The notes under the pieces were generated by a model. The model worked only from the letters and a program-made list of their open reading frames with translations. It did not search any database and was not told the DNA's origin. Both the position numbers and the translations under genes were made by a program. A DNA stretch of 43,333 nucleotides from an uncultured Eubacteriales bacterium (GTDB lineage: Bacteria; Bacillota; Clostridia; Peptostreptococcales; Anaerovoracaceae), in assembly GCA_902776285.1 (NCBI GenBank), contig CACYPK010000016.1, positions 1 through 43,333 of the forward strand, in the 5' to 3' direction. This document shows positions 1 to 8,260 of the stretch, one piece after another; the first letter of the stretch is position 1, and each line of letters begins with the position of its first letter.

Positions 1-99
1 TCGCGATTTGAACCTTGGGAGTCGCTTTGGGGTTCGTCGTTGGCTACGCCCCTCGTGGACTTTCACCACAGATTGACGGCATGCCCGTCATACAACTAA

Positions 100-136
100 A
101 AAAAAGGGACGGATATCCGTCCCCTTTTCTTTTTTT
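100..136. terminator. Bidirectional intrinsic terminator after nfnB
   Basis: A perfect 18-base palindrome at 106-123 (GGGACGGAT and its complement) is flanked by an A-run on the left and a T-rich run on the right. It can therefore end transcription in either direction. It lies directly after the nfnB stop codon, so its main job is probably to end the nfnAB transcript on the minus strand. Confidence 0.85.
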
Positions 137-140
137 GTGA

Positions 141-1553
141 CTATTTTCCGGAAAGCATTTTGTCGATGGATGCGGCGGCCAGTTTACCGGCGCCCATCGC
201 GCTTATTACCGTAGCCGCGCCCGTGACAGCGTCACCGCCGGCAAACACGGCCTCACGGCTCGTCAGTCCGTCTTCATCGACCACAAAGCCGCCCTTGCGG
301 TTGACCTCGAGGCCCTTCGTAGTGTTCTTGATCAAAGGGTTCGGTCTGGTGCCGAGAGCCATGATCACAGCGTCCACTTCCAGTTCGAATTCACTGCCTT
401 CGACCGGGATAGGTCTCCTTCTGCCTGATGCGTCAGGCTCGCCCAGTTCCATCTTGATGCAGCGTATGCCTCTGACGAATCCGTTCTTAGGATCTCTCGG
501 ATCGTCAGGATTGTTGAATCCGAGAATCTCCACAGGGTTGTTCAGCAGCCTGAAGTCGATGCCCTCTTCTATCGCGTGCTCGACTTCCTCTGCTCTTGCA
601 GGGAGCTCTTCCATCGATCTTCTGTAGACGATGTATACGTGTTCCGCTCCGAGCCTCAGCGCGGTACGCGCTGCGTCCATGGCAACGTTTCCGCCGCCGA
701 CTACCGCTACCTTGCCGCCCTTCATGATCGGCGTTCTCGGTTCGTCCAGATAAGCCTTCATCAGATTGGATCTTGTCAGATACTCGTTCGCGGAGAACAC
801 TCCCTTGAGTGACTCACCCGGTATGTTCATGAACATCGGCAGGCCCGCGCCCGATCCGATGAATACCGCCTCGAATCCCATCTCGTCGAAGAGTTCATCT
901 ACTGTAAGAGTCTTTCCGATTATGACGTTGGTCTCGATGTCTACTCCGAGGTCCTTAAGGCCTTCGACTTCCCTTGCTACGATGGCCTTCGGAAGTCTGA
1001 ACTCAGGGATGCCGTATACCAGTACTCCGCCTGCTGTGTGCAGCGCCTCGAATACGGATACCTTGTAGCCCTTCTTTGCAAGGTCGCCTGCGCAGGTGAG
1101 TCCTGCAGGGCCGGATCCTACGACTGCTACCTTGTGACCGTTGCTCTCAGGAGCGACTGCCTTTTCTGTTGCGTGCTCATTGTGCCGGTCTGCCACGAAT
1201 CTCTCGATGCGCCCGATACCCACAGGCTCGAACTTGATTCCCATGGTACACTTCGCTTCGCACTGTGTCTCCTGCGGGCATACTCGTCCGCAGACTGCAG
1301 GCAGTGTCGACGTGGCATTGATTATCTGATAAGCGCCCTCCCAGTCACCTTCCTTGGCCTTCATGATGAAGTCAGGGATGTTGACGTTCACCGGGCAGCC
1401 TTCGACACATGGTTTATTCTTGCAGTTGAGGCATCTCTGAGCCTCGGCGAGAGCGATCTCCTCCGTATATCCCAGCGCTACCTCGTTGAAATTATGCGCG
1501 CGGACTTTTGGGTCCTGTGCCGGCATTTCATGTTTCTTAGGATCAAGTGCCAT
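141..1553 (-). CDS. nfnB: NfnB / GltA-type NADPH-binding flavoprotein subunit
   Basis: This 470-residue protein belongs to the family of glutamate synthase small subunits and NfnB. The N-terminus has two cysteine clusters (Cys41, 44, 49, 53 and Cys88, 92, 98, 102) of the kind that bind two [4Fe-4S] clusters. A dinucleotide-binding GSGPAG follows at about residue 146, and a second Rossmann motif (VVGGGNVAMDAA) lies near residue 285. No large glutamate synthase subunit is nearby. The gene upstream, 17 bases away, is an NfnA-like FAD/[2Fe-2S] protein. The pair therefore most likely forms the cytoplasmic NADH-dependent reduced ferredoxin:NADP+ oxidoreductase (NfnAB), which makes NADPH by electron bifurcation. 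A G-rich ribosome binding site (AAGGAAAGGGGG) precedes the ATG. A glutamate-synthase role is the main alternative. Confidence 0.85.
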   Translation of the reverse strand: MALDPKKHEMPAQDPKVRAHNFNEVALGYTEEIALAEAQRCLNCKNKPCVEGCPVNVNIPDFIMKAKEGDWEGAYQIINATSTLPAVCGRVCPQETQCEAKCTMGIKFEPVGIGRIERFVADRHNEHATEKAVAPESNGHKVAVVGSGPAGLTCAGDLAKKGYKVSVFEALHTAGGVLVYGIPEFRLPKAIVAREVEGLKDLGVDIETNVIIGKTLTVDELFDEMGFEAVFIGSGAGLPMFMNIPGESLKGVFSANEYLTRSNLMKAYLDEPRTPIMKGGKVAVVGGGNVAMDAARTALRLGAEHVYIVYRRSMEELPARAEEVEHAIEEGIDFRLLNNPVEILGFNNPDDPRDPKNGFVRGIRCIKMELGEPDASGRRRPIPVEGSEFELEVDAVIMALGTRPNPLIKNTTKGLEVNRKGGFVVDEDGLTSREAVFAGGDAVTGAATVISAMGAGKLAAASIDKMLSGK

Positions 1554-1570
1554 TTCAGTTCCCCCTTTCC

Positions 1571-2437
1571 TTACGCTTTAGCGGCCTCGTCGGCCTGTTT
1601 ATACAGATTGCAGGTCTTTTCATGCATGTGCCTCTCGTAGTCGAAGTACATGCGGCCTCTTGAAATGGCTTCATCGAAGTCAACTTCATATCCGTTGAAG
1701 TCCGGTCCGTCTACGCAGGCGAATTTCATCTTAGGCCCTTCCTCAGTGTTGAGTGTCAGTCTGCAGCCTCCGCACATGCCCGTGCCGTCGATCATGATAG
1801 GGCTCATGGAGACCGTGATCGGCGCATCGTACTTCTTTGCCGTCAGTGTCACGAACTTCATCATGATCAGAGGCCCGATAGTGATGATCATGTCAAACTT
1901 CTCGCCGGCCGCCAGCATCTCGTCCAAAGGTATCGTTACGTTGCCCCGTCTGCCGTACGATCCGTCATCCGTCATGACATAGAGTTTGTCCGAGCACTCC
2001 GTGAATTCGTCCTCGAGTATAACGAGGTCCTCGCTCCTGAAGCCTATGATGCTTGTTACTTCAGCCCCTATCCTGTGGAACTCCTGAGCGACAGGCATCG
2101 CGATAGCGCAGCCTACGCCGCCGCCCACGATACATACCTTGTGTATGCCCTCAGTCTCCGTCGCGTTGCCGAGAGGTCCCACAAAGTCCTGCAGATATCC
2201 GCCCTCAGGTACGTGATTGAGCATCTCTGTCGTCGCGCCGACTACCTGGAAGATGATCTTGACGGTCCCCTCTTCCGGGTTCGTTCCCGCTACGGTAAGA
2301 GGGATCCTCTCACCTTCTTCATCTACCCTAAGGATGATGAACTGGCCCGGTTTCGCCTTGCGCGCCACCAGCGGAGCCTCTATCTCGAGCTGCGTGACCG
2401 TAGGCCTCAGCGCCTTTCTTCTTACTATTTTGTACAT
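1571..2437 (-). CDS. nfnA: NfnA / dihydroorotate dehydrogenase electron-transfer-like subunit
   Basis: This 288-residue protein is of the PyrK/SudB/NfnA type. It has a ferredoxin-reductase-like FAD domain (GQFIILRVDEEGERIPLT), then an NAD-binding domain (CIVGGGVGCAIAMPVA), and a C-terminal cysteine group (GTGMCGGCRLTL and a later FACVDGPDF) that fits a [2Fe-2S] site. The frame is open for five more codons, but the sequence AGGAGA lies inside that extension, six bases before the ATG of MYKIV, so the start is placed at 2437. It is directly upstream of nfnB and is read with it from a promoter at about 2476-2505. It should hold the NADH and ferredoxin side of the transhydrogenase. Sulfide dehydrogenase subunit B is a related alternative name. 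Confidence 0.85.
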   Translation of the reverse strand: MYKIVRRKALRPTVTQLEIEAPLVARKAKPGQFIILRVDEEGERIPLTVAGTNPEEGTVKIIFQVVGATTEMLNHVPEGGYLQDFVGPLGNATETEGIHKVCIVGGGVGCAIAMPVAQEFHRIGAEVTSIIGFRSEDLVILEDEFTECSDKLYVMTDDGSYGRRGNVTIPLDEMLAAGEKFDMIITIGPLIMMKFVTLTAKKYDAPITVSMSPIMIDGTGMCGGCRLTLNTEEGPKMKFACVDGPDFNGYEVDFDEAISRGRMYFDYERHMHEKTCNLYKQADEAAKA

Positions 2438-2475
2438 TTGCTGTCTCCTCATAAGTCGGTAATGTTAACGTTATG

Positions 2476-2505
2476 ATTTTATCACTTCATATAGTCTACG
2501 GGCAA
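2476..2505 (-). promoter_or_regulatory. Predicted sigma-A promoter of nfnAB
   Basis: Read on the minus strand, TTGCCC (2500-2505) and TAAAAT (2476-2481) are separated by 18 bases, upstream of nfnA. The -10 element matches the consensus at five of six bases, and the -35 is weak. Confidence 0.45.
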
Positions 2506-2525
2506 CGCAAGATACATAATGTTAT

Positions 2526-2554
2526 AAAAAAGGGGCTCCCGGAAGGGATCCCCT
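2526..2554 (-). terminator. Intrinsic terminator after the rubredoxin gene
   Basis: On the minus strand a ten-position stem with one mismatch (2531-2540 against 2545-2554, loop GAAG in plus-strand terms) is followed by a run of six T. It lies about 30 bases after the rubredoxin stop and before the nfnA promoter, so it separates the two transcripts. Confidence 0.85.
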
Positions 2555-2586
2555 CGTTTAGCCTAGCGGGCTGTTATGATCCGTGA

Positions 2587-2745
2587 TCATTCGGCTTCGA
2601 AGTTGTCCTTGCCTACTCCGCACAGAGGGCATACCCAATCTTCAGGAACGTCTTCCCAGGCTGTGCCCGGAGCTACTCCGTTATCCGGATCGCCTACTTC
2701 AGGGTCATAAACATAACCGCAGATTCCGCATACATACTTATCCAT
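2587..2745 (-). CDS. Rubredoxin
   Basis: This 52-residue protein is the usual length for rubredoxin. It has the two CxxC knuckles that hold a single iron, at Cys6/Cys9 ([11 protein letters not shown]) and Cys39/Cys42 ([13 protein letters not shown]). It is a small cytoplasmic one-electron carrier, used in anaerobes to pass electrons to superoxide reductase, rubrerythrin and similar acceptors. No such partner is adjacent; the next redox genes are nfnAB just downstream, after a terminator. A strong AGGAGGA ribosome binding site lies five bases before the ATG. It has its own promoter and terminator and so is probably monocistronic. Confidence 0.95.
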   Translation of the reverse strand: MDKYVCGICGYVYDPEVGDPDNGVAPGTAWEDVPEDWVCPLCGVGKDNFEAE

Positions 2746-2792
2746 TTTTTTCCTCCTGCTATATACAAGATCAGTGCTTTCCTACAATGTCG

Positions 2793-2821
2793 ATTCTACA
2801 TTCACAAAGACATTAAATCAA
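2793..2821 (-). promoter_or_regulatory. Predicted sigma-A promoter of the rubredoxin gene
   Basis: On the minus strand TTGATT (2816-2821) and TAGAAT (2793-2798) are separated by exactly 17 bases, about 50 bases upstream of the rubredoxin start. The -10 matches five of six consensus bases. Confidence 0.6.
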
Positions 2822-2913
2822 TATGAATCGGCTTCGAAGACCATATGTTGTATGGTAAGTATTACTGTTCATAAACATCACGATCTATAGTTTTACTTTT
2901 GTATAAAACGGCT

Positions 2914-3066
2914 CTATAATGCCGAAAGTTCGTTGGCAAAGGTCACTCCGAGACCCATGCGCACCATGGCGAGGGTCGCCGGTGTGTAGCCGAGAGCGTC
3001 CGCGGCAGCCCTGAAGTTGCCGCGCTCCGCTGATTCAATGAATGCCTTGCATCGAGCGCTTTCCAT
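2914..3066 (-). pseudogene. LysR-family regulator remnant with internal deletion
   Basis: This 50-codon open frame starts MESARCKAFIESAERGNF and continues with RAAADALGYTPAT, which reads as the first half of a LysR-type helix-turn-helix. The frame then continues without a break into LAMVRMGLGVTFANELSAL, which resembles a segment from the C-terminal effector domain (compare MVxxGLGVxxLP in the family). The central roughly 200 residues are missing. The simplest reading is an in-frame internal deletion that left the two ends fused. The gene begins five bases after the FchA-like stop, on the same strand, so it may still be transcribed. It could be an expressed micro-protein, but the recognition helix is cut short and DNA binding is unlikely. 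Confidence 0.6.
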
Positions 3067-3070
3067 AGTC

Positions 3071-3685
3071 CTATTTTTTCCCTCTTATCTCTGAAATGAG
3101 CGCTTCTGTTTCGGAAAGGATCCCAGCGGCGTGCTGCCGCATCTCCGATGCGAGGGCCGGATCGGCCTTCGCGATCGCCGGCAGATTGGCTTCTACGTTA
3201 TAACTTGCCGACCTGATGCCGGCGTCGAGACAGCGCGCCGCGACATAAATATCGCTTTCCAGCCTCTTATTGGAACGTCCTTTCAGATTTACCGCGAGTC
3301 TCAGTGCCGCGAGCGAATCCTCCATTACCATAAGAGGGGCTTCCGCGGCCAGTACCGACGCGGAGGCGATCTCGGCGGAACGTATCCCCTCATCGTCCTT
3401 TGGCATGGCGTAAGCCGCGGATACCTTGCCGAAAGCATCGGCATCGTTGGCAATGCCATCCGTAAGACTTCCAAGCAGTACTTCTGCTTCTCCCAGTACT
3501 TCTTTATTGAGTTCCTCGAACTCTGCGTACTCCGGTTTTCCTATTGTAAGGTTCGCCACCATCATTATGAGGGCGGCTCCCTGCGCTGAAGTCAGCGCAG
3601 CGGCGGCTCCGCCGCCCGGGGCCGGCTCAGCCGACCCGAGCCGCGTCAGATATTCTTCTATCGTTAAAGACTTGCTAATGCTCAC
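3071..3685 (-). CDS. FchA-like cyclodeaminase/cyclohydrolase
   Basis: This 204-residue all-helical protein matches the formiminotransferase-cyclodeaminase C-terminal family, which includes clostridial methenyl-THF cyclohydrolase FchA. Visible features are the N-terminal SAEPAPGGGAAAALTSAQGA glycine-rich folate-binding stretch and the RSNKRLESDIYVAARCLDAGI region. It would interconvert 5,10-methenyl-THF and 10-formyl-THF, or deaminate formimino-THF. The start is GTG, which overlaps the TGA of the upstream protease gene (GTGA), with GGAGA just before it, so translation is coupled. PurN, in the same gene group, uses 10-formyl-THF, which favours the cyclohydrolase role. That link is inferred. Confidence 0.8.
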   Translation of the reverse strand: MSISKSLTIEEYLTRLGSAEPAPGGGAAAALTSAQGAALIMMVANLTIGKPEYAEFEELNKEVLGEAEVLLGSLTDGIANDADAFGKVSAAYAMPKDDEGIRSAEIASASVLAAEAPLMVMEDSLAALRLAVNLKGRSNKRLESDIYVAARCLDAGIRSASYNVEANLPAIAKADPALASEMRQHAAGILSETEALISEIRGKK

Positions 3686-4725
3686 ATTGTCTCCTTTTTC
3701 TCTTCTTCAGTAAATTCCGCAACAGTTTCTTCACGCGTTTCCGGAGCCGCCTGCGGCTGAGCGGCATCAGGCTCCGTGAATTCCACGGACGGCGTTTCCT
3801 TCGGCGCCTGTCCTATCATCTGCAGCTCTCCTTTGGACTCCCTGCTCTCAAGCAGTTCTCCCAGACGTCCTCTCTTGCTCGCGATGATCAGTATCACCAC
3901 GCCCAGCATCAGATCCATGAACAGCGCAGGGATCGCTCCCTCAACGCCGAACTCATAACTGTAGCACCAGTTGCTGACAGCGTTGACAGCGTCCATGTGG
4001 AATATCGAGGCTTCCGAAACCAGTCCGCTGTTAGGCAGACCGAAGAGGAAGTTCTGCGTGTAATTCCACATCGTATGAATGCCGAAGCATGTCCATATGC
4101 TGCCCGAATACCAGCGCAGCAGCGAAAATGACAGTCCGCAGATTATAAGGTCCGCCATCGCCAGCCAGGTGATGCCGTCGTTAAAGCTGTGCAGCGCTCC
4201 GAATATGACGCCGTTGACCACTATCGCTACCCAGAGCGGATAGTGCACGTTGATCCTTTCATACATGAAGCCTCTGCACCAGAGTTCCTCGGACGTGCTC
4301 TGGAAGAATACGCATATGAACGCCCAGATCATCACAGGGATCTGCGTCGCTGAAAACTCCAGGTACAGTTTGATGTCTCCGTGCAGCAGCGCGCAGACTA
4401 TGCAGAAGAAGTTCATCAGGAACCCCAGCAGTATGCCCGTGCCAAGTTTGCTCATGCTGCGCTTTTCGCGTGTCGGCTTTACGATCTCAAGCATGAAACG
4501 GTTCTTCTTTGTGATCAGGCAGACCAGAAGGAAGAACACGCACGACGCTAAGAGCGGCGCGTAGTATGTGTTCACGAAGGTCAGCGCGTTCGAAGGGTTT
4601 TTGAACGCTAAGTCGATCAGCTTCGAGAACAGGAGCATGAATATTTCTCCGAGCAGTATGTACCAGCCGAAGAATGCCAGTATGATCCAGATTATGCGGT
4701 TCGTGATACTTGTTTTCTTAAACAT
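3682..4725 (-). CDS. CPBP (CAAX/Abi) family intramembrane glutamic protease
   Basis: This 347-residue protein has about eight membrane segments. It carries the conserved motifs of CPBP peptidases: SEELWCRGFMYE (the EExxxR motif), then FGALHSF and GIHTMWNYTQ with the metal- or water-positioning histidines. An acidic, proline- and glutamate-rich tail of about 60 residues (from about residue 285) is probably cytoplasmic. Family members act as prenyl-protein or bacteriocin-immunity-type proteases, and the substrate here is unknown. The gene follows the PurL homologue after a short hairpin and overlaps the start of the FchA-like gene by four bases. Confidence 0.85.
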   Translation of the reverse strand: MFKKTSITNRIIWIILAFFGWYILLGEIFMLLFSKLIDLAFKNPSNALTFVNTYYAPLLASCVFFLLVCLITKKNRFMLEIVKPTREKRSMSKLGTGILLGFLMNFFCIVCALLHGDIKLYLEFSATQIPVMIWAFICVFFQSTSEELWCRGFMYERINVHYPLWVAIVVNGVIFGALHSFNDGITWLAMADLIICGLSFSLLRWYSGSIWTCFGIHTMWNYTQNFLFGLPNSGLVSEASIFHMDAVNAVSNWCYSYEFGVEGAIPALFMDLMLGVVILIIASKRGRLGELLESRESKGELQMIGQAPKETPSVEFTEPDAAQPQAAPETREETVAEFTEEEKKETM

Positions 4726-4741
4726 CGTGGTTTTCCCTTAT

Positions 4742-4760
4742 CCGCGGCATCCTGCCGCGG
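4742..4760 (-). other. Intergenic hairpin between the PurL homologue and the CPBP gene
   Basis: A perfect seven-base-pair GC stem (CCGCGGC at 4742-4748 with GCCGCGG at 4754-4760, loop of five) lies between the two genes. No T-run follows on the minus strand, so it is more likely an RNA-stability or processing element than a full terminator. Confidence 0.45.
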
Positions 4761-4767
4761 CCTCTAC

Positions 4768-7700
4768 TTATTTGAAATACCTGACGGCGTTCTCGAACAT
4801 CCCGAAGATATAGTTGCCCGGCACATTTCTGTACAGTCCGCTGCCTGTCCTTTCGACATGTCCCATCCTGCCGAACACCCTTCCGTCAGGTGACGTGACT
4901 CCCTCTACTGCCATCATTGAGCCTGCCGGGTTGAAACGGATATCCGCGGCGGCATTGCCCTTGTTGTCTACGTACTGTGTCGCGATCTGGCCGACTGCCG
5001 CGAGGTGTCTCGCGACCTCCTCCGGCGCTGTGAACCTTCCCTGACTGCACGACACCGGCACCGAGTAGATATCACCGACCTTGTTATATCTGAGCCACGG
5101 CGACTTGTTGGATGCTACCCTCACACGGGCGATCCGGGACTGATGACGGCCGATGCTGTTCGCCGCCAGGACCGGACATTCCTCATCAGTTTCCGTTATC
5201 TTTCCGTATGGTACGAGTCCGAGTTTTAAGAGCGCCCTGAATCCGTCACTTATGCCGCAGATCAGGCCGTCCTTTTTCTCGAGCAATTCAGTCGTCACCT
5301 CAGCCACTCCGGCGTTCCTGAAGAACGCGGCTATGAAGTTTGCCGAAACGTCCGGCTCGAGGCTTCCCGCGAAGCCTCCCGGGATCATCACTATCTGAGT
5401 CCCCCTCATCGCCGAGGTGAAAGCCTCCAGAGACCTCTTGATATCATCAGCGCTGCGGTCCTTTATCACCATTATCTCCGGCGAAGCCCCCGCCTCGCGG
5501 ACTGCGCGTGCCGTATCCGCTTCGCAGTTGGTTCCCGGGAACACCGGTATCAGCACCTTAGGCTCCGCCCGTTTGAAAACAGGCGTATGCCAGCTGCGCG
5601 CGCTGTATTCTATGTTGCTGACCGGGCCGCCCTTGCCGCCCGTTACCGCCGGGTAGACGCCTTCCATCCTGCCCTCGTACAGGGTCAGGAGTTCTACAAG
5701 GCTCACCCTCTCCGCGCCGTATGTTATGGAGCGTTCCTTAGTCGTGCGGCCCAGGAGCTCCGCCTTCATCTGCCGCGAAGTGAGCTCTACTTCTTCTGCT
5801 ATCTCCAGGATGATGCTTCCGTACGAATAGCCGAATACTTCCTCGAGGTCCATCGCTTCATACGCGAAGCCCATACCGTTGCCGAAGCACATCTTCATGA
5901 CCGCCTCAGCGACGCCTCCGATACCCGGAGCATACGCTGATACGGCATTACCTGATGACAGAAGTTCGGAAGCCCTCTCCCAGACCTTTATGAGTGAGTC
6001 GACGGACGGAAGGCCCTTCCCGGAGCCGCTGTCGTCGTCTTCCTCGAAAGGTTTGAGCAGCACGACCCTGTGTCCCGCCTTCTTGAATTCAGGCGAAACG
6101 ATCTCATCTGTTTTTGCCGTGGTCGCCGCAAGCGATATGAGTGACGGAGGAACATCGAATCCTTCGAAAGTCCCGTCCATTGAGCCTTTGCATCCCGCGG
6201 CGCCTATGCCGAGATCCATCTGGGCCCTGAACACGCCCAGCATGGAAGCAAGCGGCGCGCCCCATCTTTTCTCATCGTCTCCCGGAGCGCCGTAGCGGCT
6301 CAGGAAGGAGAGGTATATATCCTTAAATGACGCGCCTGACGCGATCAATTTGGAAACAGATTCAACTACCGCCAGATAAGCGCCGTGATAAGGCGATGTC
6401 TCCGAGATAAACGGGTCATAGCCCCAGGCCATCAGAGTACAGCCATCCGTGTCTCCATTACTGACGGGGATCTTATGGGCTATAGCCTGCGCCGGTGTCA
6501 GCTGATTTGCGCCTCCGAAAGGCATCAGCACCGTGCCGTTGCCCGCTGTCGAGTCAAAGCGCTCAACAAGGCCTCTCTTGGAGCAGGTGTTTAGATCAGA
6601 AGCGATCTTGCGCATTCCCGCGGTGAAGCTCCTGTCGCTTTCATACAGCGACGTCGCCTTCCAGTCTCCCGGAATGCCGGTCGCTATGTCCACGCGTATC
6701 GCGTCCGGTTTTTCAACGGCATCCTGAGACAGCCCACCAGCCTTCACGCAATTAAGGTTTTCGCCGGACGCAAGCAGCTTAAAGAGCCTTTCGTTCTCCG
6801 CGTCTATGACACACGCCATGCCCTCATATCCGTAAGGAGCCGCGTCGCCGCACTTTTTTATCATGCGGACAGCTACACCGTCAGTGAGAAGCCTCTGCAT
6901 CCTGTGGAGTTCTGCCGTGCCGCTTCCCAGAAGCACCATGACGATGTCGTCGTCCTCCACTGTTTCCCTTCTTATATTCACGGACGGAACAGCCGCCATC
7001 ACGGCGTGGACATCCATCCTTTTCGCGGCGAATCCCGGATGATATATCTCGTCGACCATGCCTGTCGCGAGGCCCGAGAGATTCGCGGAGCGTGAACCGC
7101 CCTCCGCCGCGCCTAAAACTATCTTTCTCTGAGGAAGTCTGCCCGGCAGAGTATCCGCCGCGTACTGCAGAGGATCTGCCGCGCCGGAGAGCCTCATCAC
7201 AGCATACGGATACGCTCTTTCGGAGAGCGCTTCCTTCACGCAGTCCGCCATGCCTGCGGCGGCGCCTTCAGCGGGACGCATCTCGCAAAGACCGTCATCC
7301 ATGCCGCCGCCGAAGAACAGCAGCCACGGCTCGTTCTCGCCGTTAACTTCCACGTTTATCATTACAGGGCATGTGCCTGCTTCACCGGCTTCACCGAGTT
7401 TCTCAAGCCTGCCCTCTCTCTTCAGGTATCTGACCGGGATGCCCGCGATGTCATTGAGCGTCACAGGTGTGTTCTGCCCAAGACTCTTACGTACCGCAAG
7501 GTAATCCTTATATGCTTTTTCGAGAAGACGGTCTTCAAACGTGACGCTGTCAATCACAGCATCGAATTCCGAAACCGCGACAGCATCCGGACGCGTGATC
7601 TCAGCCGCTTCTGCCTCTTCATCGAATACTTCTTCATCTGAGACCTCTTCTTCGAACGTCTCAGGCATCTCCAGCGACGCCGGCCTCACCTCTGCGGGAT

Positions 7701-8175
7701 TGATCACATAGTTCATGATCGCGTCCCTGTCGGCAGGCATGAGATCGCCGTACAGCATGTATACCTTTGCGCATCTGACAACAGGTCTCTCTCCGCCGGA
7801 CATGATCTGTATGCACGTCTCAACCGAGTCGGCCATTTGGTCGAAGCTTCCCGGCATGACTTCAGTCGCGAATACGAACGCTTTAGTGCCGGATTCGTTC
7901 CCCTCGATATCCTCAAAAGCGAAACCGTCGTCGTCGATGAGGACGCCTGTCAGTCCGCTGAGCGTACCGGATGTTACATCAAGCTGCGGCTCGGCAAAGA
8001 CCTTCCACCTGCACTCCTCAAAAAGATCTTCGTCTATCCCCTCAACGTCAAAGCGCCTGAAGATCCTTATGTCCTGCAATCTGTTTATGCCCAGGACCGT
8101 CCTTGCTTCGTTCCTGAGCGTTGACGCCTCTTTTCTGAAGCCTTCTTTTTTCTCAGCGTAGATCCTGTAGACCAT
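4768..8175 (-). CDS. PurL-like (FGAM synthase) protein, catalytically degenerate
   Basis: This 1135-residue protein is homologous along its length to the single-chain clostridial phosphoribosylformylglycinamidine synthase, which is usually about 1240 residues. Framework segments are well kept, for example DTLPGRLPQRKI, GLATGMVDEIYHPGFAAKRM, GTVLMPFGGANQLTPAQA, and the start of the glutaminase domain (PVFPGTNCEAD). The catalytic motifs are lost. There is no SDHCRHTTF. The ETHNHPTEIEPF box is replaced by unrelated sequence around residues 289-312. The glycine-rich GRDGCGGATGSSKAH and the FGAGG...ELADG segments are deleted. In the glutaminase domain the nucleophile Cys is Ser976 (GISDGF), and the His and Glu are Cys1043 and Gln1045 (SCSQGRF). 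The frame is open throughout with a good ribosome binding site (AAGGAGAG). It is probably a pseudoenzyme and a working PurL should exist elsewhere. Confidence 0.85.
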   Translation of the reverse strand: MVYRIYAEKKEGFRKEASTLRNEARTVLGINRLQDIRIFRRFDVEGIDEDLFEECRWKVFAEPQLDVTSGTLSGLTGVLIDDDGFAFEDIEGNESGTKAFVFATEVMPGSFDQMADSVETCIQIMSGGERPVVRCAKVYMLYGDLMPADRDAIMNYVINPAEVRPASLEMPETFEEEVSDEEVFDEEAEAAEITRPDAVAVSEFDAVIDSVTFEDRLLEKAYKDYLAVRKSLGQNTPVTLNDIAGIPVRYLKREGRLEKLGEAGEAGTCPVMINVEVNGENEPWLLFFGGGMDDGLCEMRPAEGAAAGMADCVKEALSERAYPYAVMRLSGAADPLQYAADTLPGRLPQRKIVLGAAEGGSRSANLSGLATGMVDEIYHPGFAAKRMDVHAVMAAVPSVNIRRETVEDDDIVMVLLGSGTAELHRMQRLLTDGVAVRMIKKCGDAAPYGYEGMACVIDAENERLFKLLASGENLNCVKAGGLSQDAVEKPDAIRVDIATGIPGDWKATSLYESDRSFTAGMRKIASDLNTCSKRGLVERFDSTAGNGTVLMPFGGANQLTPAQAIAHKIPVSNGDTDGCTLMAWGYDPFISETSPYHGAYLAVVESVSKLIASGASFKDIYLSFLSRYGAPGDDEKRWGAPLASMLGVFRAQMDLGIGAAGCKGSMDGTFEGFDVPPSLISLAATTAKTDEIVSPEFKKAGHRVVLLKPFEEDDDSGSGKGLPSVDSLIKVWERASELLSSGNAVSAYAPGIGGVAEAVMKMCFGNGMGFAYEAMDLEEVFGYSYGSIILEIAEEVELTSRQMKAELLGRTTKERSITYGAERVSLVELLTLYEGRMEGVYPAVTGGKGGPVSNIEYSARSWHTPVFKRAEPKVLIPVFPGTNCEADTARAVREAGASPEIMVIKDRSADDIKRSLEAFTSAMRGTQIVMIPGGFAGSLEPDVSANFIAAFFRNAGVAEVTTELLEKKDGLICGISDGFRALLKLGLVPYGKITETDEECPVLAANSIGRHQSRIARVRVASNKSPWLRYNKVGDIYSVPVSCSQGRFTAPEEVARHLAAVGQIATQYVDNKGNAAADIRFNPAGSMMAVEGVTSPDGRVFGRMGHVERTGSGLYRNVPGNYIFGMFENAVRYFK

Positions 8176-8211
8176 GCTTCTCTCCTTCAGTCTTCACTAT
8201 CGTCCCATAAC

Positions 8212-8242
8212 AAAAAGATGCGATGACGTGTCGGGCGTCATC
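8212..8242 (-). terminator. Possible weak terminator/attenuator between purN and the PurL homologue
   Basis: A seven-base-pair stem (GATGACG at 8222-8228 with CGTCATC at 8236-8242, loop of seven) is followed on the minus strand by GCATC and five T. It lies just after the purN stop and 37 bases before the next start. It may reduce read-through from purN into the PurL-like gene. Confidence 0.45.
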
Positions 8243-8260
8243 GCGGGTCGGTCGGGATGG

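Noticed and set aside
4768..8175. Frameshift or sequencing error as the cause of the PurL motif losses
   Set aside because: The frame is continuous and homology resumes in the same frame on both sides of each lost motif. The glutaminase changes are single in-frame substitutions.
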